From NCBI GenBank assembly GCA_944321005.1, contig CALUJT010000086.1, forward strand, positions 1-8,475: a stretch of 8,475 nt of DNA, in the 5' to 3' direction. This document shows positions 1 through 5,952 of this stretch, in pieces. The stretch comes from an uncultured Atopobiaceae bacterium (lineage in GTDB: Bacteria > Actinomycetota > Coriobacteriia > Coriobacteriales > Atopobiaceae). Each line of letters starts with the position of its first letter. Position 1 is the stretch's first letter. The position numbers and the translations under genes are program-made. Under the pieces are notes generated by a model, which saw only the letters and a program-made list of their open reading frames with translations, was not told where the DNA came from and did not search any database.

Positions 1-98
1 ACCCCTCGCGGCACCGCCCCTCGCATCGCACGAGCGGGCAAACCCCGCAGGAACACCCCTGTCCCCTCGCTGTCCTCTCCCCTCACGAGCCCCCACAG
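1..98. other. C/T-rich non-coding stretch at window edge
   Basis: The + strand here is strongly pyrimidine-rich and carries three copies of CCCCTCGC (2-9, 17-24, 63-70) and a near copy around 78. All three + strand frames stay open to about 128-144, so the tail of an upstream gene cannot be excluded, but no codon pattern, start or Shine-Dalgarno sequence supports one. I see nothing else I can name. Confidence 0.4.
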
Positions 99-127
99 CC
101 CCGGCGCCGGCAGGTCAGGCGCCGGGG
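99..127 (+). terminator. GC-rich perfect hairpin, possible terminator
   Basis: CCCCGGCGCC (99-108) and GGCGCCGGGG (118-127) form a perfect 10-bp stem with a 9-base loop. It is followed by TT but no real U tract. It may end transcription from a gene left of the window, or be the first stem of the gene 1 leader. Its 3' arm overlaps the next inverted repeat by four bases, so the two hairpins cannot both form completely. Confidence 0.4.
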
Positions 128-160
128 TTGACAGTTTGACCTGAGCAAATCGTCAACCCC
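124..160. promoter_or_regulatory. Long inverted repeat sharing bases with the preceding hairpin
   Basis: GGGGTTGAC (124-132) pairs perfectly with GTCAACCCC (152-160). After an A/C mismatch and a G-T pair, the stem continues as TTTG (135-138) with CAAA (146-149), leaving a 7-base loop. As DNA it is a near-symmetric palindrome that could bind a dimeric regulator. As RNA it is a strong stem that competes with the 99-127 hairpin for the GGGG at 124-127. TTGACA at 128-133 resembles a -35 box but has no acceptable -10 partner. Whether it acts as DNA operator, second terminator or RNA switch is not decidable from sequence. Confidence 0.4.
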
Positions 161-209
161 GTTCGCCCGGGAACCGCTGCCTCCTGCGAACACCTCCGCC
201 CCTCGGGGC
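161..209 (+). other. Two further small stem-loops in the gene 1 leader
   Basis: GTTCGC (161-166) can pair with GCGAAC (186-191) across a 19-base loop. GCCC (198-201) can pair with GGGC (206-209) around a CTCG tetraloop. Together with the stems at 99-127, 124-160 and 224-240 they make 99-240 unusually dense in inverted repeats. High GC makes some short stems likely by chance, so only their serial arrangement is notable. Confidence 0.3.
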
Positions 210-223
210 CCTCCAAGCGCCTC

Positions 224-267
224 CCATCTCCTTAAGATGGCGTTATGGTTCCTGAAAAAGGAGGTGG
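224..267 (+). promoter_or_regulatory. Shine-Dalgarno with complementary upstream strand (possible translational switch)
   Basis: AAGGAGGTGG (258-267) is a near-ideal Shine-Dalgarno sequence, 9 bases before the ATG at 274, and fixes the start of gene 1. CCATCTCCTT (224-233) pairs with all ten bases of it (nine Watson-Crick pairs and one G-U), which would hide the ribosome site. The first six bases of that strand, CCATCT (224-229), can instead pair with AGATGG (235-240) in a local hairpin, partly freeing the site. The region therefore has an anti-SD strand with two alternative partners. The upstream DNA is pyrimidine-rich, which raises the odds of chance pairing. Confidence 0.4.
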
Positions 268-277
268 TCCTTCATGA
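245..277 (+). CDS. Possible 10-codon upstream ORF overlapping gene 1 start
   Basis: ATG at 245 opens a ten-codon frame (MVPEKGGGPS) whose TGA (275-277) overlaps the gene 1 ATG in an ATGA arrangement typical of translationally coupled genes. The gene 1 Shine-Dalgarno lies inside it. No clear ribosome-binding site precedes the ATG, so it may be chance; if translated, ribosomes crossing it would unfold the 224-267 pairing. Confidence 0.2.
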   Translation: MVPEKGGGPS

Positions 278-2493
278 GTGGACACGGGTTCCCACGGCGG
301 CGCGACGGCCTCTCACAAAGACGCGGTGGTCTCTCGGCCTGCGTTCTTGCGGCGCTCCTCGCCGTGGCGTTCGTTCTTCTGGCCGCGCCTGCGCAGGCGT
401 TGGCAATCGGCACCTACGAGGACGGCTCGGCCGGCTTCTTCGAGTGGCTGGGCGAGACTGATGCCGCCACAAAGGTGAAGGACGCCCGCAACGGCACGAT
501 TCACAACGAGAGGAACTTCGACAGGAACATCGGCTCCTACCAGAAGATCAGTCCCGACAACAGCCGCAGCGCTTTCAACCTGGACAACATGCGCCAGTCG
601 CTCGGGATCATGGAGAAGTGCAACTCTCTGCGCGCGCGTCATGGCCTCGATCCCCTCACGGTGGACCCGTCCCTCATGGCCATCAGCCAGATTCTGGCCA
701 ATTACTCGAGCGTCGTGAACCAGCACGCCTCCGTCTTCGAGGTGGGCGAGAACTACGTCATCTCAGATGCCGACTTCAACGTGGACCAGGCGTTCAGAGT
801 CCTCTACGACGAGGAGAAGAGCAAGTGGGAGTCCTCGGAGTTCAGCGCCGCGCGCCAGTGGTTCGACGGCTACGAGGCGGAGCACGGCTTCAACGCCGCC
901 CTCAACAAGCTTGCCACTACGTATCCCACGGCGTTCAATGAGGCGGGCCACTACCTCAACATCATCAACCCCGAGTACGTGACCACGGGCTCCGCTCACG
1001 TCGCGGGCGCCCTGGACGGCTCCAACAGGGACCTCATGGAGCAGTCGTTTGGCCTTAGGACCCGCGGCAAGAACACCTACACCGTGGACAGGTTCGAGGA
1101 GCTCCTCGAGGAGTATCTCGACCTCATCGGCGCCGGCGACCCGGGCCCCGGCCCCGTGGACCCGGACGAGCCCTCTCCCGGCAGCCACAAGCTCAGCTAC
1201 GTGCAGCCCGCGGCCGGCGGCACCATGGACATGTACATCGACGAGTACCAGTCCCCCGGCGAGAGCGTCTGGCTCGAGCTGCAGGTCTTCCCGGGCTACT
1301 ACATAGACAACATCTATGCTGACGGCGTGGACCTGATCACCTGGAGCGAGTACGCCAACGAGCCGGGAACCTACTCCATCCACTTCACCATGCCGGATCA
1401 AGACGTCACCGTCTACGCCATCCTCGCCAAGGAGGGCGTCGAGGGGGACGAGAAGTACAGCGTCAGCGTGGGGAGCGCCTCGCACGGCAAGGTGTCCGTC
1501 GATTACGCCGAGGCCCCCTTCGGCTGGATGGTCACCGTCTTCGCCACGCCGGACGCGGGCTACAAGGTGGGCACCATTACCGTCACCGACGCTTCCGGTA
1601 AGTCCGTCCCAACGGGTGAGCACAACGGCCAGACCGTCTTCTTCATGCCCGAGTCCAACGTCACCGTGAAGGCGGCCTTCGTTCCGAACGAGGAGCTCTC
1701 CATAACCGTGAACAAGTCCGCGCACGGTCGCGTGACCGTGGACCCCAGCACGGGCGTCAAGGCGGGCGACCGCGTGACCGTGGCCCTCTGGCCGGACAAC
1801 CTCTACATAGTCAAGTCCGTCAAGGTGACCAACGCCTCCACCGGGGAGAGCGTGAAGCTCTCCGGCTCGGGAGCCACCCGCTTCTTCACCATGCCGGACG
1901 CCAGCGTGAGGCTCGAGGTTATCTTTGGGTCCATGTTCGGCGACGACGAGGACCTGCCCACCAGGTTCTCCGACGTCCACGAGGGCGAATGGTTCGTCGA
2001 CTCCGTGAAGTGGGTCTCCGACAAGGGCATCATGAACGGCGAGGGCGACGGAACGAGCTTCAACCCCAACGGCAAGCTCGACCGCTCTGCCATGGCTCAG
2101 CTCCTCTACAACATGGAGGGCAAGCCCTCGGTCGACCAGGGCCTCGTGACGCGCTTCCCCGACTGCTCCGTGGGCGCTTGGTACTCCAGTGCCGTGGCCT
2201 GGGCATGCAAGCAAAATGTCATGACGGGCTACGAGAACGGTAACTTTGGTATCAGCGACAAGATCACGCGCGAGCAGTTTGCCACCGTTATCTGGCGCAT
2301 GGCCGGCGAGCCCACCAGTACCGGCGACCTCTCCACCTTCCCGGATGCGAGCTCCGTCAGCGAGTTCTCCTACAACGCCCTGAGATGGGCCGTGGCCAAG
2401 GGCATCATCACCGGCGATGGAGGCAAACTGAGCCCCGCCAAGGAGCTCTCCCGCGCCGAGGCAGCCACGATGCTCATGCGCTGGAAATCCTAG
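274..2493 (+). CDS. Secreted CAP-domain protein with B-repeat-like modules and three SLH domains
   Basis: Predicted 739-residue surface protein. A long basic N-region (RRR at 8-10, RR at 16-17) precedes a hydrophobic core and APAQALA, giving likely signal peptidase cleavage near residues 42-44. Residues about 100-245 resemble the CAP/SCP-like family: NSLRARHGLDPL, His151 in QHAS, Glu159 in GENY and His226 in AGHYLNIINPEY occupy the family's conserved cavity positions. The biochemical activity of bacterial CAP proteins is generally unknown, and none is claimed here. A Gly/Pro/Asp linker (about 288-303) leads to three all-beta modules (about 304-386, 394-473, 475-553) resembling InlB-type B repeats; each ends in a strand with the signature F(F/T)MP(D/E)xxVxxxxxF/I. 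Three SLH domains finish the protein (about 563-617, 626-680, 688-739), with TRAE-like motifs DRSA, TREQ and SRAE; these should anchor it to wall polysaccharide. The start is set by the AAGGAGGTGG site. A hairpin terminator follows. CAP assignment is from motifs, SLH from clear repeats. Confidence 0.93.
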   Translation: MSGHGFPRRRDGLSQRRGGLSACVLAALLAVAFVLLAAPAQALAIGTYEDGSAGFFEWLGETDAATKVKDARNGTIHNERNFDRNIGSYQKISPDNSRSAFNLDNMRQSLGIMEKCNSLRARHGLDPLTVDPSLMAISQILANYSSVVNQHASVFEVGENYVISDADFNVDQAFRVLYDEEKSKWESSEFSAARQWFDGYEAEHGFNAALNKLATTYPTAFNEAGHYLNIINPEYVTTGSAHVAGALDGSNRDLMEQSFGLRTRGKNTYTVDRFEELLEEYLDLIGAGDPGPGPVDPDEPSPGSHKLSYVQPAAGGTMDMYIDEYQSPGESVWLELQVFPGYYIDNIYADGVDLITWSEYANEPGTYSIHFTMPDQDVTVYAILAKEGVEGDEKYSVSVGSASHGKVSVDYAEAPFGWMVTVFATPDAGYKVGTITVTDASGKSVPTGEHNGQTVFFMPESNVTVKAAFVPNEELSITVNKSAHGRVTVDPSTGVKAGDRVTVALWPDNLYIVKSVKVTNASTGESVKLSGSGATRFFTMPDASVRLEVIFGSMFGDDEDLPTRFSDVHEGEWFVDSVKWVSDKGIMNGEGDGTSFNPNGKLDRSAMAQLLYNMEGKPSVDQGLVTRFPDCSVGAWYSSAVAWACKQNVMTGYENGNFGISDKITREQFATVIWRMAGEPTSTGDLSTFPDASSVSEFSYNALRWAVAKGIITGDGGKLSPAKELSRAEAATMLMRWKS

Positions 2494-2539
2494 CCGCAAA
2501 ACCCGACAGGGTGTCAGGGCAGCTTGTCAGATCCAAGTG

Positions 2540-2570
2540 CGAGGGGCCGTCCAAGGTGGGCGGCCCCTCG
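2540..2570 (+). terminator. Hairpin terminator after the CAP-SLH gene
   Basis: CGAGGGGCCG (2540-2549) and CGGCCCCTCG (2561-2570) form a perfect 10-bp stem with an 11-base loop, 46 bases after the stop codon, followed by the moderately U-rich TCTCTT. Position and shape fit a Rho-independent terminator, though the U tract is weak. Confidence 0.7.
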
Positions 2571-2592
2571 TCTCTTGAGATTAGTTGCACAT

Positions 2593-2616
2593 GGCGAGAA
2601 GAACCGTGTGCTCGCC
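2593..2616. repeat. Hairpin repeat containing GGCGAGAAGAACCGTGTG, copy 1
   Basis: The 18-base element GGCGAGAAGAACCGTGTG (2593-2610) is followed by CTCGCC (2611-2616), which pairs with its first six bases, leaving the loop AAGAACCGTGTG. The identical 18 bases recur at 5497-5514, and the first 13 recur at 5476-5488. It lies past the gene 1 terminator, between genes. It could be a dispersed intergenic repeat or a protein/RNA binding element; I do not recognise it. Confidence 0.6.
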
Positions 2617-2739
2617 GCGTCAAGCCATACGGACTCAAACGCGCGAACAAAACCCCAGATAAAAGCGGCCCCGGGTACATAACGCCGTCCGCCGACGGTT
2701 CGTCCCCCGCACCGAAGCGTCGACCTCACTCATGCTGCA

Positions 2740-2785
2740 GCCTCCTGAAAATCGAGGTACGCGACAATGCGACCGCAACGGAGGC
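2740..2785 (+). promoter_or_regulatory. Ribosome-binding site that decides the gene 2 start, with an upstream complement
   Basis: ACGGAGG ends at 2784, six bases before the ATG at 2791. An in-frame ATG at 2767 has only a weaker GAGG (2754-2757) and would add a basic extension (MRPQRRPA), so 2791 is preferred. GCCTCC (2740-2745) is complementary to GGAGGC (2780-2785) across a 34-base loop containing the alternative ATG, a weaker version of the pairing before gene 1. No convincing promoter was found in 2571-2739. A small stem, CCGTC (2685-2689) with GACGG (2694-2698), lies in this leader. Confidence 0.45.
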
Positions 2786-2790
2786 CCGCC

Positions 2791-5460
2791 ATGAGGAAAA
2801 CGACCCTCGTCCTTCTCGCTCTCGTTGCCACGCTGCTGGCTCTGCCGGCGCAGGCGCTGGGAGGTGAGGCGGTCACCGCGCCCACCCGGGCAGACGCGTC
2901 CGTCCCGGGCGTCCAGACCGTCTCCGACACCAGCGTCAACCCAGCTCACGCGGACCTACCCGATGCCGCGCGAGAAGCCGCGCGCGACGGCGTGGCCACC
3001 ACGGAGGACGGCGCAGAGCTGCTCAGCGGCCCGTCCTTCTCCTCCCGGGCGGAGGCCGCGGCGTATCTAAAGGAGCGCGGCTTGGCGCGCGACTCCTTGA
3101 TCGAGTTCACGCTCTATGACGATGGGGTGACGTCCGGTACCGTGGTGCCCATCGCCCACAGCCTCTTTGCCACGGCAACCGCTGAGGATCCCTCTGACCC
3201 CAAGGCGGGCGACTACCTGCGCTTCCACTACGTCGAGTACCACGTGGACTGCACCTTCAACGAGTTCTTTGGCTGGTGCACGTTTACCTACACCTTCACG
3301 TGGGCGTCCAGCGCCGCGGAGGAGCGTGCCGTCGACCAGGCGGTGCCCGGACTGCTTGCGAGCCTGGGCGTCACCGGCAAGAGCGAGTACCAGAAGGCCC
3401 TGCTCATCCATGACTGGATCGTCCTCAACGTGGACTACGACCTCGTCCACCTGGACGACCCGGTCTGGGTGCGTGACCGTTCCGCCTACGGGGCGCTCGT
3501 GACCCGCTCTGCCACCTGCAACGGCTTTTCAACGCTCTACTATCTCCTCTGCCGCGAGGCCGGCGTCTCCACCCGCGTAATCACGGGCATGGGCAACGGC
3601 GGCCCCCACGCCTGGAACATCACCCGGATAGGCGGCTCCTGGTACAACGTGGACACCACGTGGGACGAGAACAACACGCACGGCAGCGCTCCCACCAGAA
3701 TCTACTTCCTCAAGTCCCCCGCGGACTTCCCGCGCCACCAGCGTGACGCCGAGTTCGAGACCGCGTCCTTCCACGCGGCGCATCCCATGTCCTCCGTCTC
3801 CTACGACCCCGCGTGGGACGTCCCGTCGGCGCCAGAGCCCGAGCCCGTGCCCGAGCCAGAGCCAGAGCCAGAGCCCCAGAGCATAGCCGGCTTTTCCCTG
3901 GGCGGCCTGCCGGATAACGCCGTCCTCTGGACAGGTTCCGCGATAGAGCCTCGTGTCACCCTCACCGCCCCGGACGGCACCGTGCTTGGCCAAGGGAGCG
4001 ACTACACCGTCTCCTACGCCAACAACGTGCTTCCCGGCACGGCAACGGTTACGCTCACCGGCATCGGCGACTACAGGGACTCCGTGACCGGCAGCTTTAC
4101 GATAGCGTGGTCCCCCGAGTGCGGCCGCTTCATAGACACCCCCGAGAGCGCCTGGTACGTGCAGCAGGGCGTGATCGACTACGTCTCCGACAACGGCATC
4201 ATGGGCGGTTACAGCGGAGACCAGTACGGGTGGTTTGGCCCGGAGGACCAGATTACCCGCGGCATGGTGGCCACCCTTCTCTACCGCCTTGCCGGCGAGC
4301 CGCCCGCCTATGGCGCGGACCCCTTCTCCGACGTGGACTACAACATGTTCTACGGCGACCCCATCACATGGTGCCGCTACAACGGCATCATCAGCGGCTA
4401 CGACGAGCGCCGCTTTGGGCCGGACGACCCGGTGACCCGCGAGCAGCTGTCCAAGATGCTCGCGGAGTACGCGCGCCGCATCCACCGCATAGACGTCTTC
4501 TCCGACTGTGCCGCCGCGTCTGCCTACGCGGACTGGGACGGCGTCTCCGCGTTCGCCATCGAGTACATGGGCTGGGCCGTGGACAAGGGCATCATGAGCG
4601 GCAAGGTCACCTCTGCGGGAACACTTCTCGCCCCCACGAGCACCGCTACCCGCGCGGAGGCGGCAAAGATGATCATGGTGCTTGACCGTGACGTGGTGGA
4701 CGCATTCGTGAAGACCGAGCCCTGGGTGGCCCATCAGGATGGTATCTCCTATCTCGTCTTTGCGGGCACAGAGGGCTACATAGACGACGACTGGTACACC
4801 TCCGAGCAGTTTGACGCTAACTTCCGCTATGTGGGGAGGGGTGCGTATGCCCTTGGGGTTGCGGGCGCGTCGGGCGACCTGGTACTGCCCGCAAGCGTGG
4901 ACGGCCTGCCCGTGGTCTACGCGAACCTCGAGTTCCAGGGATTCACGTCCATCGATGCAAGCGAGTGTCCTGAGCTCGTATACCTGGACGCCTACGGAAA
5001 CGAGCTCGAGCGGGTGGACCTCTCGGGTTGCGCGGAGCTCAGAGAGCTTGTGGTGAGCAGTAACTACCTGATTGAACTCGATGTGCGGGACAGCCCACTC
5101 CTGGAGCGCCTGGAGGCGCGCTACAACAATATAGAGGCAATCGATGTGACCCACTGCACCGAGCTCACCTACCTCGACGTGGACGGAAACAACCTGGAAG
5201 AGCTGGATGTGAGCCGTTGCTCCAAGTTGGAGACGCTCAGCGCCGAGCAAAACCGCCTTCGCGAGTTTGATGTGAGCGCCTGCACGGGCCTCGCCTATCT
5301 CGGCTGCGGGCACAACCTCCTTACGAGGCTCGACATCAGTGGCCTGAACGACCTCGACTACCTCTACTGTGAGGATAACCTCATCCAAGACACCTCCGAT
5401 CTAGAATCGTGGCTGGCCCAGGGCGGCCACGAGGGGGCGGTCCTGCCCCAAGCCGAGTAG
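2791..5460 (+). CDS. Secreted transglutaminase-like protein with SLH domains and internalin-type LRRs
   Basis: Predicted 889-residue surface protein. Signal peptide MRKTTLVLLALVATLLALPA, with cleavage near PAQA (residue 22). Residues about 190-310 form a transglutaminase-like (papain-fold) domain with the full triad in order: Cys243 in ATCNGFS, His273 in GPHAWN and Asp288 in YNVDTTWD, preceded by the typical LLIHDWIVLNVDYD helix. Family members may act as cross-linkers, peptidases or hydrolases; the substrate here is unknown. A Glu-Pro repeat linker (348-362) precedes an Ig-like module (about 364-440; SDYTVSYANNVLPGTATVTL). Three SLH domains sit centrally (about 445-500, 511-565, 569-632; motifs TRGM, TREQ, TRAE). 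The second half of the protein has a connector (about 640-715) and six exact 21-residue leucine-rich repeats (729-854) of the cysteine-bearing type seen in internalin J, then a short cap. SLH domains lying between an enzyme-like domain and an LRR array would let both project from the wall. It shares the PAQAL signal-peptide end with gene 1. A longer start at 2767 is possible. Confidence 0.93.
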   Translation: MRKTTLVLLALVATLLALPAQALGGEAVTAPTRADASVPGVQTVSDTSVNPAHADLPDAAREAARDGVATTEDGAELLSGPSFSSRAEAAAYLKERGLARDSLIEFTLYDDGVTSGTVVPIAHSLFATATAEDPSDPKAGDYLRFHYVEYHVDCTFNEFFGWCTFTYTFTWASSAAEERAVDQAVPGLLASLGVTGKSEYQKALLIHDWIVLNVDYDLVHLDDPVWVRDRSAYGALVTRSATCNGFSTLYYLLCREAGVSTRVITGMGNGGPHAWNITRIGGSWYNVDTTWDENNTHGSAPTRIYFLKSPADFPRHQRDAEFETASFHAAHPMSSVSYDPAWDVPSAPEPEPVPEPEPEPEPQSIAGFSLGGLPDNAVLWTGSAIEPRVTLTAPDGTVLGQGSDYTVSYANNVLPGTATVTLTGIGDYRDSVTGSFTIAWSPECGRFIDTPESAWYVQQGVIDYVSDNGIMGGYSGDQYGWFGPEDQITRGMVATLLYRLAGEPPAYGADPFSDVDYNMFYGDPITWCRYNGIISGYDERRFGPDDPVTREQLSKMLAEYARRIHRIDVFSDCAAASAYADWDGVSAFAIEYMGWAVDKGIMSGKVTSAGTLLAPTSTATRAEAAKMIMVLDRDVVDAFVKTEPWVAHQDGISYLVFAGTEGYIDDDWYTSEQFDANFRYVGRGAYALGVAGASGDLVLPASVDGLPVVYANLEFQGFTSIDASECPELVYLDAYGNELERVDLSGCAELRELVVSSNYLIELDVRDSPLLERLEARYNNIEAIDVTHCTELTYLDVDGNNLEELDVSRCSKLETLSAEQNRLREFDVSACTGLAYLGCGHNLLTRLDISGLNDLDYLYCEDNLIQDTSDLESWLAQGGHEGAVLPQAE
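4975..5352 (+). repeat. Six 63-bp units encoding leucine-rich repeats
   Basis: Units start at 4975, 5038, 5101, 5164, 5227 and 5290, each exactly 63 bases (21 codons), with a partial seventh at 5353. Consensus is LxxLxxxxNxLxxLDVSxCxx. The DNA units have diverged, so this is an old protein repeat rather than a recent tandem duplication. Cys occupies position 19 in units 1, 3, 4 and 5; unit 6 and the cap carry Cys at position 6 instead. Confidence 0.85.
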
Positions 5461-5475
5461 GGACCTAGAAGAAAG

Positions 5476-5514
5476 GGCGAGAAGAACCAAGCTCGCGGCG
5501 AGAAGAACCGTGTG
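5476..5514. repeat. Hairpin repeat copies 2 and 3, in tandem
   Basis: GGCGAGAAGAACC occurs at 5476-5488 and again at 5497-5509, 21 bases apart. Copy 2 is followed by AAGCTCGC, so GCGAG (5477-5481) pairs with CTCGC (5492-5496) around the loop AAGAACCAAG. Copy 3 continues as GTGTG, making 18 bases identical to 2593-2610, but its right arm is replaced by AGGGGC and no matching hairpin forms. The tandem lies just after the gene 2 stop codon and just before its terminator, so it is probably part of the gene 2 mRNA tail. Confidence 0.6.
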
Positions 5515-5527
5515 AGGGGCAATCAAA

Positions 5528-5558
5528 AGAGCCGGGAGGCGTAAGGCCTCCCGGCTCT
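5528..5558. terminator. 13-bp perfect hairpin after gene 2, likely terminator
   Basis: AGAGCCGGGAGGC (5528-5540) and GCCTCCCGGCTCT (5546-5558) form a perfect 13-bp stem with the 5-base loop GTAAG, 67 bases after the gene 2 stop. There is no U tract on the + side. The AAAA at 5525-5528 would read as a U tract for minus-strand transcripts, so it may work in both directions. Confidence 0.75.
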
Positions 5559-5795
5559 CGCGTACCTAATACATAAGAGATGTGGAGAGATGGGGGCCCG
5601 AACCTGAAAAACGTGGAGTGGGACGGGCGTGATACGTGGGGGAGGGGTTAAGAGAAAGGTTCAGGCATGTGACAAAAGATGGACGCAAGATTTCATCGGA
5701 GTAACAAAAGGTAGGCGTGGGAAAAAGAGGTCTGGAAGAACAATCAAAGGAGGGCCAAGGGGCGTACGCGGAGCTATGTTTAAATAACGAGCAGC
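5559..5795. other. Gene-free, purine-rich intergenic tract
   Basis: Between 5581 and 5760 I count 131 purines in 180 bases (about 73%), with C at only about 13%. This differs from the balanced, C-rich coding DNA on either side. No reading frame on either strand has a ribosome site or coding-like codon use: a 23-codon frame from 5580 and a minus-strand frame from 5928 to 5566 both look spurious. GCGTACGC (5762-5769) is a short palindrome. No repeat, tRNA or recognisable ncRNA was seen. Confidence 0.5.
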
Positions 5796-5825
5796 TAGTA
5801 TGTGCTAGACTGAATTTGCGCAAAT
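5796..5825 (+). promoter_or_regulatory. Palindromic candidate operator next to a weak -10-like site
   Basis: ATTTGCGCAAAT (5814-5825) is a perfect 12-bp palindrome. The 11 bases TGAATTTGCGC (5811-5821) recur at 5899-5909, immediately before a candidate promoter. Just upstream of the palindrome are two weak -10-like sequences, TAGTAT (5796-5801) and TGCTAGACT (5803-5811, extended -10 form), without a matching -35. A whole site plus a half site 88 bases apart in the region controlling the third gene suggests a dimeric repressor or activator; no regulator is encoded in the window. Confidence 0.3.
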
Positions 5826-5909
5826 GCGAATCGAGCGGTTGAGGCTGACGTGTGAGCGGGCGTTTTGCTCGGATAACGGTCAGAATCCCAAGAGAAATTG
5901 AATTTGCGC

Positions 5910-5938
5910 GTGACTCCGCTCGGAACAAGTGATAGTAT
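5910..5938 (+). promoter_or_regulatory. Candidate sigma-70-type promoter for the S-layer-like gene
   Basis: GTGACT (5910-5915; 4 of 6 matches to TTGACA), a 17-base spacer, and TAGTAT (5933-5938; 4 of 6 matches to TATAAT) preceded by TGA (an extended -10). Transcription would start near 5945, giving a leader of roughly 119 bases before the ATG at 6064. The repeated TGAATTTGCGC (5899-5909) abuts the -35 box. The match is moderate and unconfirmed. Confidence 0.4.
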
Positions 5939-5952
5939 GCCCCAAGGATGCA

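Noticed and set aside
128..156. TTGACA at 128-133 as a -35 box for gene 1
   Set aside because: At spacings of 16-19 bases the downstream hexamers (for example CGTCAA and GTCAAC) do not resemble a -10 box, and the TTGACA is part of an inverted repeat.
274..400. Twin-arginine (Tat) signal in gene 1
   Set aside because: RR at residues 16-17 is followed by GGLS rather than the xFLK-type residues of a Tat motif; a Sec signal with a long basic N-region is the better reading.
237..461. 74-codon frame starting at ATG 237, overlapping gene 1
   Set aside because: It runs out of frame through the gene 1 signal peptide, has no ribosome site and gives an Arg-rich product with no features.
763..2499. 578-residue open frame on the minus strand opposite gene 1
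   Set aside because: Low-complexity product without domains, opposite a well-supported SLH gene with a strong ribosome site.
3529..5388. 619-residue open frame on the minus strand opposite gene 2
   Set aside because: Same codon-bias artefact; the + strand encodes clear SLH and LRR repeats in this interval.
5580..5651. 23-codon + strand frame downstream of the gene 2 terminator
   Set aside because: No Shine-Dalgarno, no recognisable product, and it falls in the biased purine-rich tract.
5566..5928. 120-residue minus-strand frame in the large intergenic region
   Set aside because: It starts at TTG without a ribosome site, has no coding-like codon use, and its Ser/Pro/Thr-rich product simply reflects the pyrimidine-rich minus strand.
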